Shown: positions 52,597 through 62,160 of the stretch, one piece after another
How positions within the stretch are numbered: the first letter of the stretch is position 1
Layout of the letters: every line of letters starts with the position of its first letter
Position numbers and translations under genes: made by a program
Notes under the pieces: model-generated
Seen by the model: the letters and a program-made list of their open reading frames with translations, nothing else
The model's database searches: none
Told to the model about the DNA's origin: nothing
Source: Mycoplana azooxidifex
GTDB taxonomy: Bacteria; Pseudomonadota; Alphaproteobacteria; Rhizobiales; Rhizobiaceae
DNA: 64,000 nucleotides
Direction of reading: 5' to 3'
Assembly: GCF_014196765.1 (NCBI RefSeq)
Contig: NZ_JACIEE010000008.1
Coordinates: 62,001-126,000, forward strand

Positions 52597-53001
52597 ATGG
52601 CCCGTGTCACCGTTGAAGATTGCATTGACAAGGTGGACAACCGCTTCGAGCTGGTTCTCCTTGCAAGCCACCGCGCCCGCCTCATTTCCCAGGGCGCATC
52701 GATCACCGTCGACCGCGACAACGACAAGAACCCGGTCGTGGCGCTGCGCGAAATCGCCGACGAGATGCTTTCGCCTGACGACCTGAAGGAAGACCTCATC
52801 CACTCGCTGCAGAAGCATGTCGAGGTGGACGAGCCGGAACCCGATGCCGCCTCGGTCGCCGCTGCCGAAGAGACCGGCTTCGTGGCCGCCGAAGAGGACG
52901 TGGACCAGCCGGAAGTCGTGACCTTCGACCGCATGTCGGAAGAAGAACTGCTCGCCGGCATCGAAGGTCTTGTCCCTCCGGAGAAGAGCGACGATTATTG
53001 A
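52597..53001 (+). CDS. rpoZ: RNA polymerase omega subunit
   Basis: 134 residues. The N-terminal 65 residues are the omega fold ([36 protein letters not shown]), which clamps the beta' C-terminus and helps form the ppGpp site. The acidic C-terminal extension is typical of alphaproteobacteria. Its terminator follows, then the (p)ppGpp synthetase gene, the same functional pairing seen in many bacteria. Confidence 0.96.
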   Translation: MARVTVEDCIDKVDNRFELVLLASHRARLISQGASITVDRDNDKNPVVALREIADEMLSPDDLKEDLIHSLQKHVEVDEPEPDAASVAAAEETGFVAAEEDVDQPEVVTFDRMSEEELLAGIEGLVPPEKSDDY

Positions 53002-53036
53002 TGACGGCCTAGCCGTTACATATATGTGAAATGTGC

Positions 53037-53068
53037 AGTGCGCCGTCCTTATGATCGGCGCACTTTTT
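53037..53068 (+). terminator. Terminator of rpoZ
   Basis: Perfect 9-bp stem AGTGCGCCG / CGGCGCACT (53037-53045, 53056-53064) with a 10-base loop, followed by TTTT. Confidence 0.88.
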
Positions 53069-53186
53069 CGTTGCCGTGCATGATCTGGAGAGCGGTGGAC
53101 CGCTCTTTGGGTGATGCGCAAGACAGGGGAAGCGACTGCGCCCCTTGCCGTCCTCGGACGCCAGGCGCAGAGGGAGCTCAAGCAGG

Positions 53187-55409
53187 ATGATGCGCCAATA
53201 TGAACTCGTCGAGCGGGTTCAGAAATACAAGCCCGATGCGAACGAGGCCCTGCTGAACAAGGCCTACGTTTATGCCATGCAGAAGCATGGCCAGCAGAAA
53301 CGGGCCAGCGGCGACCCCTACATCTCCCATCCGCTCGAAGTGGCGGCCATCCTGACCGACATGAAGCTCGACGAGTCGACCATCGCCGTCGCCCTGCTGC
53401 ACGATACGATCGAGGACACGACGGCGACGCGCGCCGAGATCGACGAGATCTTCGGGGAGGATATCGGACGCCTCGTCGAGGGCCTGACCAAGATCAAGAA
53501 GCTCGACCTCGTCACCAAGAAGGCCAAGCAGGCCGAAAACCTGCGCAAGCTGCTTCTGGCGATCTCCGACGACGTGCGCGTGCTGCTCGTCAAGCTTGCC
53601 GACCGCCTGCACAACATGCGCACCCTCGATCACATGTCGCCGGAGAAGAAGGCGCGCATCTCCGAGGAGACGATGGACATCTATGCGCCGCTTGCCGGCC
53701 GCATGGGCATGCAGGACATGCGCGAGGAACTGGAAGACCTCGCCTTTCGCCACATCAACCCCGAAGCCTATGACACGGTGACGCGCAAGCTTGCCGAGAT
53801 GTCCCAGCGCAACGAGGGGCTGATCCGCAAGATCGAGGCCGAGCTCGGCGACCTGCTAATTGCAAACGGCCTGCCGTCGGCGATCGTCAAGGGCCGCCAG
53901 AAGAAGCCCTACTCGGTGTTTCGCAAGATGCAGTCGAAGTCGCTGTCCTTCGAGCAGCTCTCCGACGTCTATGCCTTCCGCATCCTCGTCGACGACGTGC
54001 CCTCCTGCTATCGCGCGCTCGGCATCGTCCACACCCGCTGGCGCGTCGTTCCCGGCCGCTTCAAGGACTATATCTCGACGCCGAAGCAGAACGACTACCA
54101 GTCGGTCCACACCACCATCATCGGCCCCTCGCGCCAGCGCATCGAGCTGCAGATCCGCTCCCGGCGCATGCACGAGATCGCCGAATACGGCATTGCCGCG
54201 CACGCGCTCTACAAGGACCGGGAGGCGGTCGTGAACGGCGAGAAGCCGCCGTCCAACGCCTATGCCCTTTTGCGCCGCACGATCGAGTCCCTGGCCGAGG
54301 GCGACAATCCCGAAGAGTTCCTGGAGCACACCAAGCTGGAGCTGTTCCAGGACCAGGTCTTCTGCTTCACGCCGAAGGGCCAGCTGATCGCGCTGCCGCG
54401 CGGGGCGACGCCGATCGACTTCGCCTATGCGGTCCACACCAATATCGGCGACACCTGCGTCGGCGCCAAGATCAACGGCCGGATCATGCCGCTGGTGACG
54501 CGCCTCAACAACGGCGACGAGGTGGAGATCATAAGGTCCGGCATCCAGGTGCCGCCGCCGGCCTGGGAAGAGATCGTGGTGACCGGCAAGGCGCGCGCCG
54601 CCATCCGCCGCGCCACGCGCGCTGCCGTGCGCAAGCAGTATGCCGGGCTCGGCTATCGCATCATCGAGCGCACCTTCGACCGCGCCGGAAGGCCGTTCTC
54701 GCGTGATGCGCTGAAGCCCGTCCTGCACCGGCTCGGCCAGAAGGAGGTCGAGGACGCGATCGCCGCCGTCGGTCGCGGCGAACTCTCCTCGCTCGACGTG
54801 CTGCGGGCGGTCTATCCCGACCACCAGGACGAGCGTGTCACCGTCAAGCCGAGCCAGGAGGAGGGGTGGTTTCCGATGCGCAGCGCGTCGGGGATGGTGT
54901 TCAAGCTGCCCGGCAAGTCCAAGGCCCAGCTCGACGCGGCGTTGGCCACGGCAGGCCCCGAGGCCCTGCCCATCCGCGGCCTCTCCGGCAACGCCGAGGT
55001 GCATTTCTCCGCCGGTGGCGCCGTCCCCGGCGACCGGATCGTCGGCATCATGGAGAAGGACAAGGGGATCACCATCTACCCGATCCAGTCGCCGGCGCTG
55101 CAGAAGTTCGACGACGAGCCCGAGCGCTGGATCGACGTCCGCTGGGACCTCGACGAGGCGAACAACACCCGCTTCATGGCCCGCATCGTCCTCAACGAAC
55201 TGAACGAACCGGGTTCGCTGGCGGAGGTGACGCAGGTGCTGGCGACAGGCGACGTGAACATCCGCTCGCTGACGATGAACAGGATCGCAGCCGATTTCAC
55301 CGAGGTGCAGATGGATCTCGAGGTCTGGGACCTGCGCCAGCTGAACCAGATCATCGGCCAGCTCAAGGAGCTTGCCTGCGTCTCGACGGTCAGCCGCGTC
55401 TTCGCCTGA
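53187..55409 (+). CDS. rel: Bifunctional (p)ppGpp synthetase/hydrolase (Rel/SpoT)
   Basis: 740 residues. The HD hydrolase domain comes first (SHPLEVAAILTDM, LLHDTIEDT at 71-79). The synthetase domain has GRQKKPYSVFRKMQSK, FRILVDDVP and YISTPKQNDYQSVHT. A TGS domain (FCFTPKGQLIALPRGATPIDFAYAVHT) and a C-terminal ACT domain (about 660-740) follow. Both catalytic domains look intact, as expected for the single long RSH enzyme of Rhizobiales. Two adjacent ATG codons (53187, 53190) could start it. It is separated from rpoZ by a terminator, so it has its own promoter. Confidence 0.97.
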   Translation: MMRQYELVERVQKYKPDANEALLNKAYVYAMQKHGQQKRASGDPYISHPLEVAAILTDMKLDESTIAVALLHDTIEDTTATRAEIDEIFGEDIGRLVEGLTKIKKLDLVTKKAKQAENLRKLLLAISDDVRVLLVKLADRLHNMRTLDHMSPEKKARISEETMDIYAPLAGRMGMQDMREELEDLAFRHINPEAYDTVTRKLAEMSQRNEGLIRKIEAELGDLLIANGLPSAIVKGRQKKPYSVFRKMQSKSLSFEQLSDVYAFRILVDDVPSCYRALGIVHTRWRVVPGRFKDYISTPKQNDYQSVHTTIIGPSRQRIELQIRSRRMHEIAEYGIAAHALYKDREAVVNGEKPPSNAYALLRRTIESLAEGDNPEEFLEHTKLELFQDQVFCFTPKGQLIALPRGATPIDFAYAVHTNIGDTCVGAKINGRIMPLVTRLNNGDEVEIIRSGIQVPPPAWEEIVVTGKARAAIRRATRAAVRKQYAGLGYRIIERTFDRAGRPFSRDALKPVLHRLGQKEVEDAIAAVGRGELSSLDVLRAVYPDHQDERVTVKPSQEEGWFPMRSASGMVFKLPGKSKAQLDAALATAGPEALPIRGLSGNAEVHFSAGGAVPGDRIVGIMEKDKGITIYPIQSPALQKFDDEPERWIDVRWDLDEANNTRFMARIVLNELNEPGSLAEVTQVLATGDVNIRSLTMNRIAADFTEVQMDLEVWDLRQLNQIIGQLKELACVSTVSRVFA

Positions 55410-55807
55410 CGCAGGCTCGCCGGCGTGAACCGGTCGTGTTGAGATGCATCAATGCCGGGCGGGCGGCGGCGAACTATAGTTTCCCCGGCTTCGAAGAAGC
55501 TCATCGAATCTGCTGCCCGCTCAGCGCATGGCAGGCCGTCCTTTTCGATGCAGGGGCGCGGCTGTGCTCCGTTCCTGCGCCGCCGCCGATTTGTCGGCCC
55601 CGCCGCAGCGCCCCGGATATCGGCCACACATCAGGTATTTTCTGTGCAGTCGCGGCCGCGGATGCCTGCGAAACATGCACGATTGCCTAAATGTTGGCGC
55701 ACGATATGCATAAATCGCATGGCTGAGGTCTGTTACTAACGCTGGTTGTTTTTGCTGCTTTTACTATCTTTGTACTCGGGAGGTCGAACCGAACAAGGGT
55801 TTTACCG
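55410..55807. other. Intergenic region between rel and a 50-codon gene
   Basis: 398 bases. The first 280 are GC-rich without a coding frame I trust. The last 100 are AT-richer (CTGGTTGTTTTTGCTGC, CTTTTACTATCTTTG) and probably contain the promoter and leader of the small gene. No riboswitch recognised. Confidence 0.4.
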
Positions 55808-55960
55808 ATGTTGAAGCAGATCAGAAATTTCACCCGCGCCCTGCGCGTACCGAGTGCCGCCGATCGTGAGACGGCCTACCTGAACGGCGCGATCGACCGC
55901 ATCGATCTCGAATACCGCCAGCGTCAGATCGACCGCGGCCTGTTCCGCAAGTTCTACTAA
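55808..55960 (+). CDS. Small DUF3563-like protein
   Basis: 50 residues: a basic N-terminal helix (LKQIRNFTRALRV) then AADRETAYLNGAIDRIDLEY and RQRQIDRGLFRKFY. The YLNxAxDxxDLExR pattern is that of the short DUF3563 family found in many proteobacteria, function unknown. ATG at 55808, TAA at 55958-55960. The ribosome-binding site is weak (AAGGGTTTTACCG). Short, but the conserved pattern makes coding likely. Confidence 0.65.
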   Translation: MLKQIRNFTRALRVPSAADRETAYLNGAIDRIDLEYRQRQIDRGLFRKFY

Positions 55961-56069
55961 GTCCATGCCGATCCGTGGCGCAACGAACTGATTGCGCCAC
56001 CATCTGGCCGTGTGCGGTTTCGCGTCGCGGTCATTGAAATGCCACCAATCGATCGGCTATGTCTGGACC

Positions 56070-56648
56070 ATGCTGTTTAGACGCCGCAAGCCGGCAACCT
56101 GGCGCGACCGGGTCCGAGATCTGTTCTGGCCCAGAAAGGGCCTCAGCCGCCCGTTCCGGTATCTCGGAAAACGGATCCTGAGGCTGTCCGCCTCTCCCCA
56201 TTCCGTGGCAACGGGCGTAGCCGTCGGCATGTTTTCCGCGCTGACCCCGTTCCTGGGCCTTCATGTCATCCTGGCGGTGGCCGTCTCCTACGTCCTGTCG
56301 GGCAATGTCATCGCCGCGGCCCTCGCGACCACGTTTGCCAATCCGCTGACCTTGCCCTTCATCTGGGCCGGAACGTTCCGGGCCGGCGAACTCGTGCTCG
56401 GGGCCGCATCGGAACATGGCGGCAGCCCCATTGACCTCGCGCATCTGCTCGACCATCTGACATTTTCAGACCTCTGGGCGCCGGTCATCAAGCCGATGCT
56501 CGTGGGCTCGCTCGTGCTAGGGGTGCCGCTGGCGGCCGCCGCCTACCTCGTAACCAGGTTTGGCGTCCGGGCATTCCGCAAGCGCCGCCTTCAAAGGGTT
56601 CTGGGTCGCGGCCTTGAGTCAGGATCGCCGCCGGCGACCTGCAAATGA
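56070..56648 (+). CDS. DUF2062 membrane protein
   Basis: 192 residues. A basic N-terminus precedes the DUF2062 block [24 protein letters not shown] and [18 protein letters not shown], with three or four hydrophobic segments. Function unknown. In rhizobia it commonly lies upstream of acpS. It ends 43 bases before acpS and may share a promoter with the acpS-lepB-rnc-era run. The start at 56070 lacks a strong ribosome-binding site; an upstream in-frame start at 55992 is less likely. Confidence 0.83.
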   Translation: MLFRRRKPATWRDRVRDLFWPRKGLSRPFRYLGKRILRLSASPHSVATGVAVGMFSALTPFLGLHVILAVAVSYVLSGNVIAAALATTFANPLTLPFIWAGTFRAGELVLGAASEHGGSPIDLAHLLDHLTFSDLWAPVIKPMLVGSLVLGVPLAAAAYLVTRFGVRAFRKRRLQRVLGRGLESGSPPATCK

Positions 56649-56691
56649 GGCGCCCGGCAACGCAGAACCGGACGGAAACAGGAAGAAGAGC

Positions 56692-57099
56692 ATGATCATC
56701 GGCATCGGCAGCGACCTGATCGACATCCGCCGCGTGGAGAAGTCGCTCGAACGCTTCGGCGAACGCTTCACCCATCGCTGCTTCACCGAGATCGAGCGAA
56801 GGAAGTCCGACGCGCGCAAGAATCGCGCGGCTTCCTATGCCAAGCGCTTCGCCGCCAAGGAGGCCTGCTCCAAGGCGCTGGGCACGGGGCTGGCGCAGGG
56901 GGTGTTCTGGAAGGACATGGGTGTCGTCAACCTTCCCGGCGGCAAGCCGACGATGAAGCTCACCGGCGGGGCCGGTGCGCGGCTGGAGGCGATGACGCCG
57001 CCCGGCCACCAGGCCCATATCCACATCACCATCACCGACGACTTCCCGCTGGCGCAGGCTTTCGTCATCATCGAGGCACTCCCCGTCACAGCACCGTGA
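56692..57099 (+). CDS. acpS: Holo-[acyl-carrier-protein] synthase
   Basis: 135 residues. It transfers 4'-phosphopantetheine from CoA to acyl carrier protein. The Mg-binding motif [13 protein letters not shown] (Asp8) and [14 protein letters not shown] (Glu) are both intact. The C-terminal [19 protein letters not shown] completes the trimeric fold. The ATG at 56692 follows GGAAGAAGAGC. First of the compact acpS-lepB-rnc-era group. Confidence 0.96.
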   Translation: MIIGIGSDLIDIRRVEKSLERFGERFTHRCFTEIERRKSDARKNRAASYAKRFAAKEACSKALGTGLAQGVFWKDMGVVNLPGGKPTMKLTGGAGARLEAMTPPGHQAHIHITITDDFPLAQAFVIIEALPVTAP

Positions 57100-57176
57100 T
57101 GAGGCGCCGGCAACGGGCGGACGGCATTTTCGCCGCTCGCATTTCAATTCGACAGGACTTGGGTTAAGAGGGCGGC

Positions 57177-57947
57177 ATGGTTGCACAAGAGGACAAATCA
57201 GGCGTGACAGAGAAGACTAAGAAGGCCGAGAGCGGCCTGTGGGAAAACGTCAAGGTCATCATCCAGGCGCTCCTGCTCGCGGTGGTCATCCGCACCGTCC
57301 TTTTCCAGCCTTTCACCATTCCGTCGGGATCGATGATGCCGACGCTGCTGGTCGGCGACTACCTGTTCGTCAACAAGTTTTCCTACGGCTATTCGAAGTA
57401 TTCGCTGCCGTTTTCGCCCGACCTCTTCTCCGGGCGCATCTTCGGCAGCGATCCGGAGCGCGGCGACATCGTCGTCTTCCGCTTCCCGCCGAATCCGGAC
57501 ATCGACTACATCAAGCGCGTGATCGGCCTTCCGGGCGACCGCATCCAGGTCCGCGACAGCGTCCTCTTCATCAACGACAAGCCGGTGCCGCGCCAGCCGG
57601 CCGGCTTCTTCCGCGCCGACGGCCAGTATGACAACGGCGAGAACATCCCGGTCTTCCGCGAGACGCTGGACAACGACGTCTCCTTCGATACGCTCGACAC
57701 CCGCATCGGCACGATCGGCGACAACACCCGCGAGTTCATCGTGCCCGAGGGCCACTACTTCATGATGGGCGACAACCGCGACAACTCCGCCGACAGCCGC
57801 TTCGACGTCGGCTTCGTGCCGGCCGAGAACCTGATCGGCCGCGCCAGCCTCATCTTCTTCTCGCTCGGCAACGACACCGCCTTCCGCGAGATCTGGAAGT
57901 GGCCGACGAACCTGCGCTGGGATCGCCTGTTCAAGGTTGTCGAATGA
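57177..57947 (+). CDS. lepB: Signal peptidase I
   Basis: 256 residues. One N-terminal membrane anchor (VIIQALLLAVVIRTVLF), then catalytic Ser52 in PSGSMMPTL and general-base Lys113 in YIKRVIGLPGD. Box E GDNRDNSADSR is present. It cleaves signal peptides of exported proteins, such as the porins encoded at 41-46 kb. Its stop overlaps the start of rnc (ATGA), giving translational coupling. Confidence 0.97.
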   Translation: MVAQEDKSGVTEKTKKAESGLWENVKVIIQALLLAVVIRTVLFQPFTIPSGSMMPTLLVGDYLFVNKFSYGYSKYSLPFSPDLFSGRIFGSDPERGDIVVFRFPPNPDIDYIKRVIGLPGDRIQVRDSVLFINDKPVPRQPAGFFRADGQYDNGENIPVFRETLDNDVSFDTLDTRIGTIGDNTREFIVPEGHYFMMGDNRDNSADSRFDVGFVPAENLIGRASLIFFSLGNDTAFREIWKWPTNLRWDRLFKVVE

Positions 57948-58657
57948 AATCGGCCAAGCCGCTGAACGACGAAAATCGCGGCCGTCTCGAGGCCGCGATC
58001 GGATACGCCTTCACCAACAAGGAGCGGCTCGACCGGGCGATCACCCATGCGAGCGCCCGGCCGGCCAAGGGCAGCAACTACGAACGGCTCGAGTTCCTCG
58101 GTGACCGCGTCCTGGGCCTGTGCGTGGCGGAAATGCTGTTCCAGACCTTCCGCGAGGCGAGCGAAGGCGAGTTGTCTGTGCGGCTCAACCACCTCGTCAG
58201 CGCCGAGACCTGCGCGCAGGTCTCCGACGACCTCGGCCTGCACCAGTTCATCCGCACCGGCGCGGACGTGAAGAAGCTGACTGCCAAGCCGATGATGAAC
58301 GTGCGCGCCGACGTGGTCGAGGCGCTGATCGCGGCGATCTATCTCGACGGCGGCCTGGAGGCGGCGAGGGGCTTCATCCTGCGCAACTGGCAGGACAGGG
58401 CCAGAAGCGAGCACGGCGGCCGGCGCGACGCCAAGACCGAACTGCAGGAATGGGCGCACGCCAGGTTCTCGACGACGCCGGTCTACCGCATCGATGAGCG
58501 TACCGGCCCCGATCACGACCCGCGGTTCACCGTGACGGTCGAGATCGCCGGCGTGGCGCCCGCGACCGGCAGCGAGCGCTCCAAGCGGGCGGCCGAACAG
58601 GCCGCGGCGACGAAAGTGCTGGAGCGGGAAGGTATCTGGCAGAAGCCGGAAGACTGA
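57944..58657 (+). CDS. rnc: Ribonuclease III
   Basis: 237 residues. The endonuclease signature NYERLEFLGDRVLGL (45-59, catalytic Glu50 and Asp54) and a second acidic site in RADVVEALIAAIYLDGG are present. A C-terminal double-stranded RNA-binding domain follows (DAKTELQEWAHARF ... SKRAAEQAAATKVLE). It processes rRNA and structured mRNAs. Starts inside the lepB stop. The many long hairpins in this genome's intergenic regions are potential substrates. Confidence 0.97.
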   Translation: MKSAKPLNDENRGRLEAAIGYAFTNKERLDRAITHASARPAKGSNYERLEFLGDRVLGLCVAEMLFQTFREASEGELSVRLNHLVSAETCAQVSDDLGLHQFIRTGADVKKLTAKPMMNVRADVVEALIAAIYLDGGLEAARGFILRNWQDRARSEHGGRRDAKTELQEWAHARFSTTPVYRIDERTGPDHDPRFTVTVEIAGVAPATGSERSKRAAEQAAATKVLEREGIWQKPED

Positions 58658-58775
58658 ACCGGGGCCGGGACAGCCAGGGGCTGCCGGCCACAATGCCATT
58701 GGAAACGATTGAGTGCGGCCGCGACCTGTGCGCATCATGATGCGCGGCGCGAGCAGCCATAGAAACGGATTTGTC

Positions 58776-59705
58776 ATGACAGAACAAGAAAACGAAGCCA
58801 CTGAAGGCGGTGCACCGACCCGTTCCGGCTTCGTCGCCCTGATCGGCGCCACCAATGCCGGCAAGTCGACGCTGGTCAACCGCCTCGTCGGCGCCAAGGT
58901 CTCGATCGTCAGCCACAAGGTGCAGACGACCCGGGCGATCGTGCGCGGCATCGCCATCCATGACAACGCCCAGATCGTCTTCATGGATACGCCCGGCATC
59001 TTCAAGCCGCGCCGTCGGCTCGACCGCGCCATGGTCACGACCGCCTGGGGCGGGGCCAAGGATGCCGATTTCATCATGTTCCTGATCGACAGCGAGCGTG
59101 GCCTGAAGGGCGATGCCGAGACGATCCTGGAGGGACTGAAGGAGGTCAAGCAGCCGAAGATCCTGGTGCTGAACAAGGTCGACCAGGTTTCGCCGGAACA
59201 CCTCCTGGCGCTCGCCAAGGCCGCCAACGAGGTCGTGCCGTTCGAGCGCACCTTCATGATCTCGGCGCTGAACGGCTCGGGCTGCGATGACGTCATGGAC
59301 TATTTCGCCAAGGCGCTGCCGGAAGGCCCCTGGTACTATCCCGAGGACCAGATCTCCGACCTGCCGATGCGCCAGCTCGCAGCCGAGATCACCCGCGAGA
59401 AGCTGTTTCTCCGCCTGCACCAGGAGCTTCCCTATTCCTCCCACGTGGAGACGGAGAAGTGGGAGGAGCGCAAGGACGGCTCGGTGCGCATCGAGCAGGT
59501 GATCTATGTCGAGCGCGACAGCCAGAAGAAGATCGCGCTCGGCAAGAACGGCGACGCGATCAAGGCGATCTCCATGGCATCCCGCAAGGAGCTGTCGGAA
59601 ATCCTGGAGCAGCCGGTGCATCTCTTCCTGTTCGTCAAGGTCCGCGAAAACTGGGGCGACGACCCGGCGCGCTTCCGCGAGATGGGCCTCGATTTCCCGC
59701 ACTGA
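58776..59705 (+). CDS. era: GTPase Era
   Basis: 309 residues. G1 GATNAGKST (24-32), G3 DTPG, G4 NKVD and G5 SAL are all present, with a C-terminal KH RNA-binding domain (KWEERKDGSVRIEQVIYVE ... KNGDAIKAI). Era binds 16S rRNA and aids 30S assembly. It follows rnc by 118 bases in the standard lepB-rnc-era order. Convergent with the GGDEF-EAL gene. Confidence 0.97.
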   Translation: MTEQENEATEGGAPTRSGFVALIGATNAGKSTLVNRLVGAKVSIVSHKVQTTRAIVRGIAIHDNAQIVFMDTPGIFKPRRRLDRAMVTTAWGGAKDADFIMFLIDSERGLKGDAETILEGLKEVKQPKILVLNKVDQVSPEHLLALAKAANEVVPFERTFMISALNGSGCDDVMDYFAKALPEGPWYYPEDQISDLPMRQLAAEITREKLFLRLHQELPYSSHVETEKWEERKDGSVRIEQVIYVERDSQKKIALGKNGDAIKAISMASRKELSEILEQPVHLFLFVKVRENWGDDPARFREMGLDFPH

Positions 59706-59781
59706 CGCGCTGCGCGGATGACCGCTGCCGCGCCCGCAGAGGCGGGGCGGTCGCCGCAGCAGGCGTGCCGAACCGGCCGGC

Positions 59782-62160
59782 TCACGTCCGGCTGGTCTTG
59801 CGACCCTTTGCCGGCGCCTTGGCCCCGGCACTCTCGCGCGCCTGTTCGAGCAGGCGCTGCATCGCCCATATGCCGAGATCCTCGACGGTGCGCGGCTGGC
59901 TGATCAGGTAGCCCTGGTAGAGGTCGCAGCCCGCAGCCGCCAGCAGCGTCATCTTTTCCGTCGTGTCGACGCCCTCGGCCACGACCTGCATGTCCTGCGC
60001 GTGGCAGAGCGCGATCAGGGCGCGCAGCGTCGGCAGCGCTGACGAATTGGTCAGGCTCTCGACGAGCGCCCGGTCGAGTTTGATCGTCTCGGCCGGATAG
60101 TCGATGATCTGCTGGACCGAGGTGTAGCCGGCGCCGAAGTCGTCGATGGAGATGCGAAAGCCTTTCGACCTGAGCATGTCGATATTGCGCTGCGACTGGT
60201 CACCGAGCTTGACGGCGAAGGTCTCGGTCAGCTCGATCTCGATCGAGCGCGCCTCGACCGCGTGCCGGTCGAGTGCATCGCAGAAGCGATCGGCGATCGA
60301 GCGGTTATAGAGTTCCGCCGACGAGATGTTGATGCAGAGGATGGTTTCCGCGCCGAACAACTGCTTGATCCGGTGGCAATTGGCCATTGCCGTGTCGATG
60401 ACCCAGGAATCGACCTTGCTGAAGAGGCCGGTGGTTTCCGCAATGGGTATGAACTCGTCCGGCGTGACCCGGCCGAGCAGCGGCGACGTCCAGCGCAACA
60501 GCGCCTCGCAGGCCGTCACCTTGCCGTGGCCGTCGACGATCGGCATGAAGACGAGGTGCATCTCGTCGTCCGGGTTCATCGCCCGCAGTTCCTCCTCGAT
60601 GTGGCGCTGCCGCGTCCGCTTTTCGTGCAGGGAGCGCGAGTAGCGCGCCGAGCCGTTCTTGCCCTGCGCCTTGGCTTGGTACATGGCCGCGTCCGCATTG
60701 GCGATCAGTTCCGGCAGGTCGGCTGCATCCTCGGGGAAGACCGCGATGCCGATGCTGGCCGTGACCGGATAGGACTGTTCGAGCACTTCGAAGCCGCCGT
60801 CGAACAGCCGCACGATCGCTTCGGAGATCTCGCTGACGGTGCCGTCGCCCGGATGCGACTGCACCATGATCGCGAACTCGTCACCGGAGAGACGCGCCAC
60901 CAGCGCATCCGGCAGGACGCGGCGCTCCGTCACCGCCTTGACGCGCATTTCCAGCCTTGCTGCGAGCGTCGTCAGCAGTTCGTCGCCGACCTTGTGGCCA
61001 TACTTGTCGTTGACGAACTTGAAGTTGTCGACGTCGATGAACAGCAGCGTGCAGCCGGCGCTGGATGCGCGCGCCAGTTCCAGGATCTGGGTGGACCGGT
61101 CATTGAAATGCGCCCGGTTGGAGATGCCGGTCAGCGTGTCGGTCCACGACGCGGTCCGCACCAGCCCGAAGGATTCGACCGCATCGTCGTGAAGCTGCTT
61201 CATGTTGACCGAAAGCCGGCCGATCTCGCCGAGTTCCTCGACCGGCGTCAGTTCGCTGCGCTTGCCGGACATGACGTCGGTCAGCTGCCGGTCGAGGCGG
61301 GCGATCGGATTGGTGATGAACCGGCGCACCAGCAGCAGCACGAGGCCGATGGTGAAGAGGCTGAGGCCGATGGCGCCGACCGCGAGCAGCGCCTTCAGGT
61401 TCGCAAGCTTGTCATCGACATGGCCCTCGTGCGGCGTCAGGCGCGCGTATAGCATGGGGCCGAGCTTGGCCGTCGCGGACACGGCGCCGGTCGCGGTCAG
61501 CGGATGTGTCGAAACCTCGACTTCGGCGCCGTACTCCTGCTCGAGCTTCGCCTTCATTTCGAGGAACTGGCGCGGGCGGACGGCCGTCTGGATCAGGATC
61601 GAGCCGGCCTTGGCGCTGGAGACGGGGCGATTGAAGGTCTGCTGGTCGAGGAATTCCGAATGGACGATCAGCGGCTCCGCCCCTTGCGGCTTCAGATAGG
61701 TCCAGTCGGAGAGCTTGGGGCTGTCGATCAGCCGCCGCGCATGCTCGACCTGCACCTTCGGGATTTCCGCGAACGGATCGTCGCTGTTCTCGTAGTAGTA
61801 ATCGATCGAAAGCGGCGGGCGGATGACGGTCAGGGAGACGAAGCGGGTGGGATCGTCCGACAGCGACCTGATGCTTTCCTGCATCATCACGCCGATGGCG
61901 TTCGAGCGGTAGCCGGCATCCGGCTCGTTGACGAACAGGCGCATCGCCGTTCCCTCGACCAGCGAATAGATCAGGCTCTTGTTCTGCGTCACGTCGTTCT
62001 GGAATACCGCCCCCAGAAGGCCCAGTTGCTGCCACAGGCGCGCCCGCTCGAGCCCCCGGACGGAGGCGCTCTGGCTCATGTAGAGCAGGGTGGCGGCCAC
62101 GACGTAGCCTGCGAGGACGACCGGGAAGATGAGGAGGAAGGCGCGCTTACCGAGTGTCAC
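59782..62160 (-). CDS. Membrane-bound HAMP-GGDEF-EAL c-di-GMP enzyme with periplasmic sensor domain
   Basis: 792 residues. TM1 is at 7-27, a periplasmic domain at about 28-256, TM2 at 257-279, a HAMP-type linker at 280-335, GGDEF at 335-500 and EAL at 520-770. The GGDEF motif is SGDEF (425-429), with DTLTGISNR and FIDVDNFKFVND intact; I see no RxxD inhibitory site. EAL is complete: CEALLRW (Glu552), INISSAELYN, ELTE, DDFGAGYTS, IKLD, AEGVD, QGY. The start is GTG at 62160, inside the end of the upstream binding-protein gene, so the two are translationally coupled. Architecture matches Vibrio MbaA. Net activity, cyclase or phosphodiesterase, cannot be read from sequence. Confidence 0.9.
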   Translation of the reverse strand: MTLGKRAFLLIFPVVLAGYVVAATLLYMSQSASVRGLERARLWQQLGLLGAVFQNDVTQNKSLIYSLVEGTAMRLFVNEPDAGYRSNAIGVMMQESIRSLSDDPTRFVSLTVIRPPLSIDYYYENSDDPFAEIPKVQVEHARRLIDSPKLSDWTYLKPQGAEPLIVHSEFLDQQTFNRPVSSAKAGSILIQTAVRPRQFLEMKAKLEQEYGAEVEVSTHPLTATGAVSATAKLGPMLYARLTPHEGHVDDKLANLKALLAVGAIGLSLFTIGLVLLLVRRFITNPIARLDRQLTDVMSGKRSELTPVEELGEIGRLSVNMKQLHDDAVESFGLVRTASWTDTLTGISNRAHFNDRSTQILELARASSAGCTLLFIDVDNFKFVNDKYGHKVGDELLTTLAARLEMRVKAVTERRVLPDALVARLSGDEFAIMVQSHPGDGTVSEISEAIVRLFDGGFEVLEQSYPVTASIGIAVFPEDAADLPELIANADAAMYQAKAQGKNGSARYSRSLHEKRTRQRHIEEELRAMNPDDEMHLVFMPIVDGHGKVTACEALLRWTSPLLGRVTPDEFIPIAETTGLFSKVDSWVIDTAMANCHRIKQLFGAETILCINISSAELYNRSIADRFCDALDRHAVEARSIEIELTETFAVKLGDQSQRNIDMLRSKGFRISIDDFGAGYTSVQQIIDYPAETIKLDRALVESLTNSSALPTLRALIALCHAQDMQVVAEGVDTTEKMTLLAAAGCDLYQGYLISQPRTVEDLGIWAMQRLLEQARESAGAKAPAKGRKTSRT

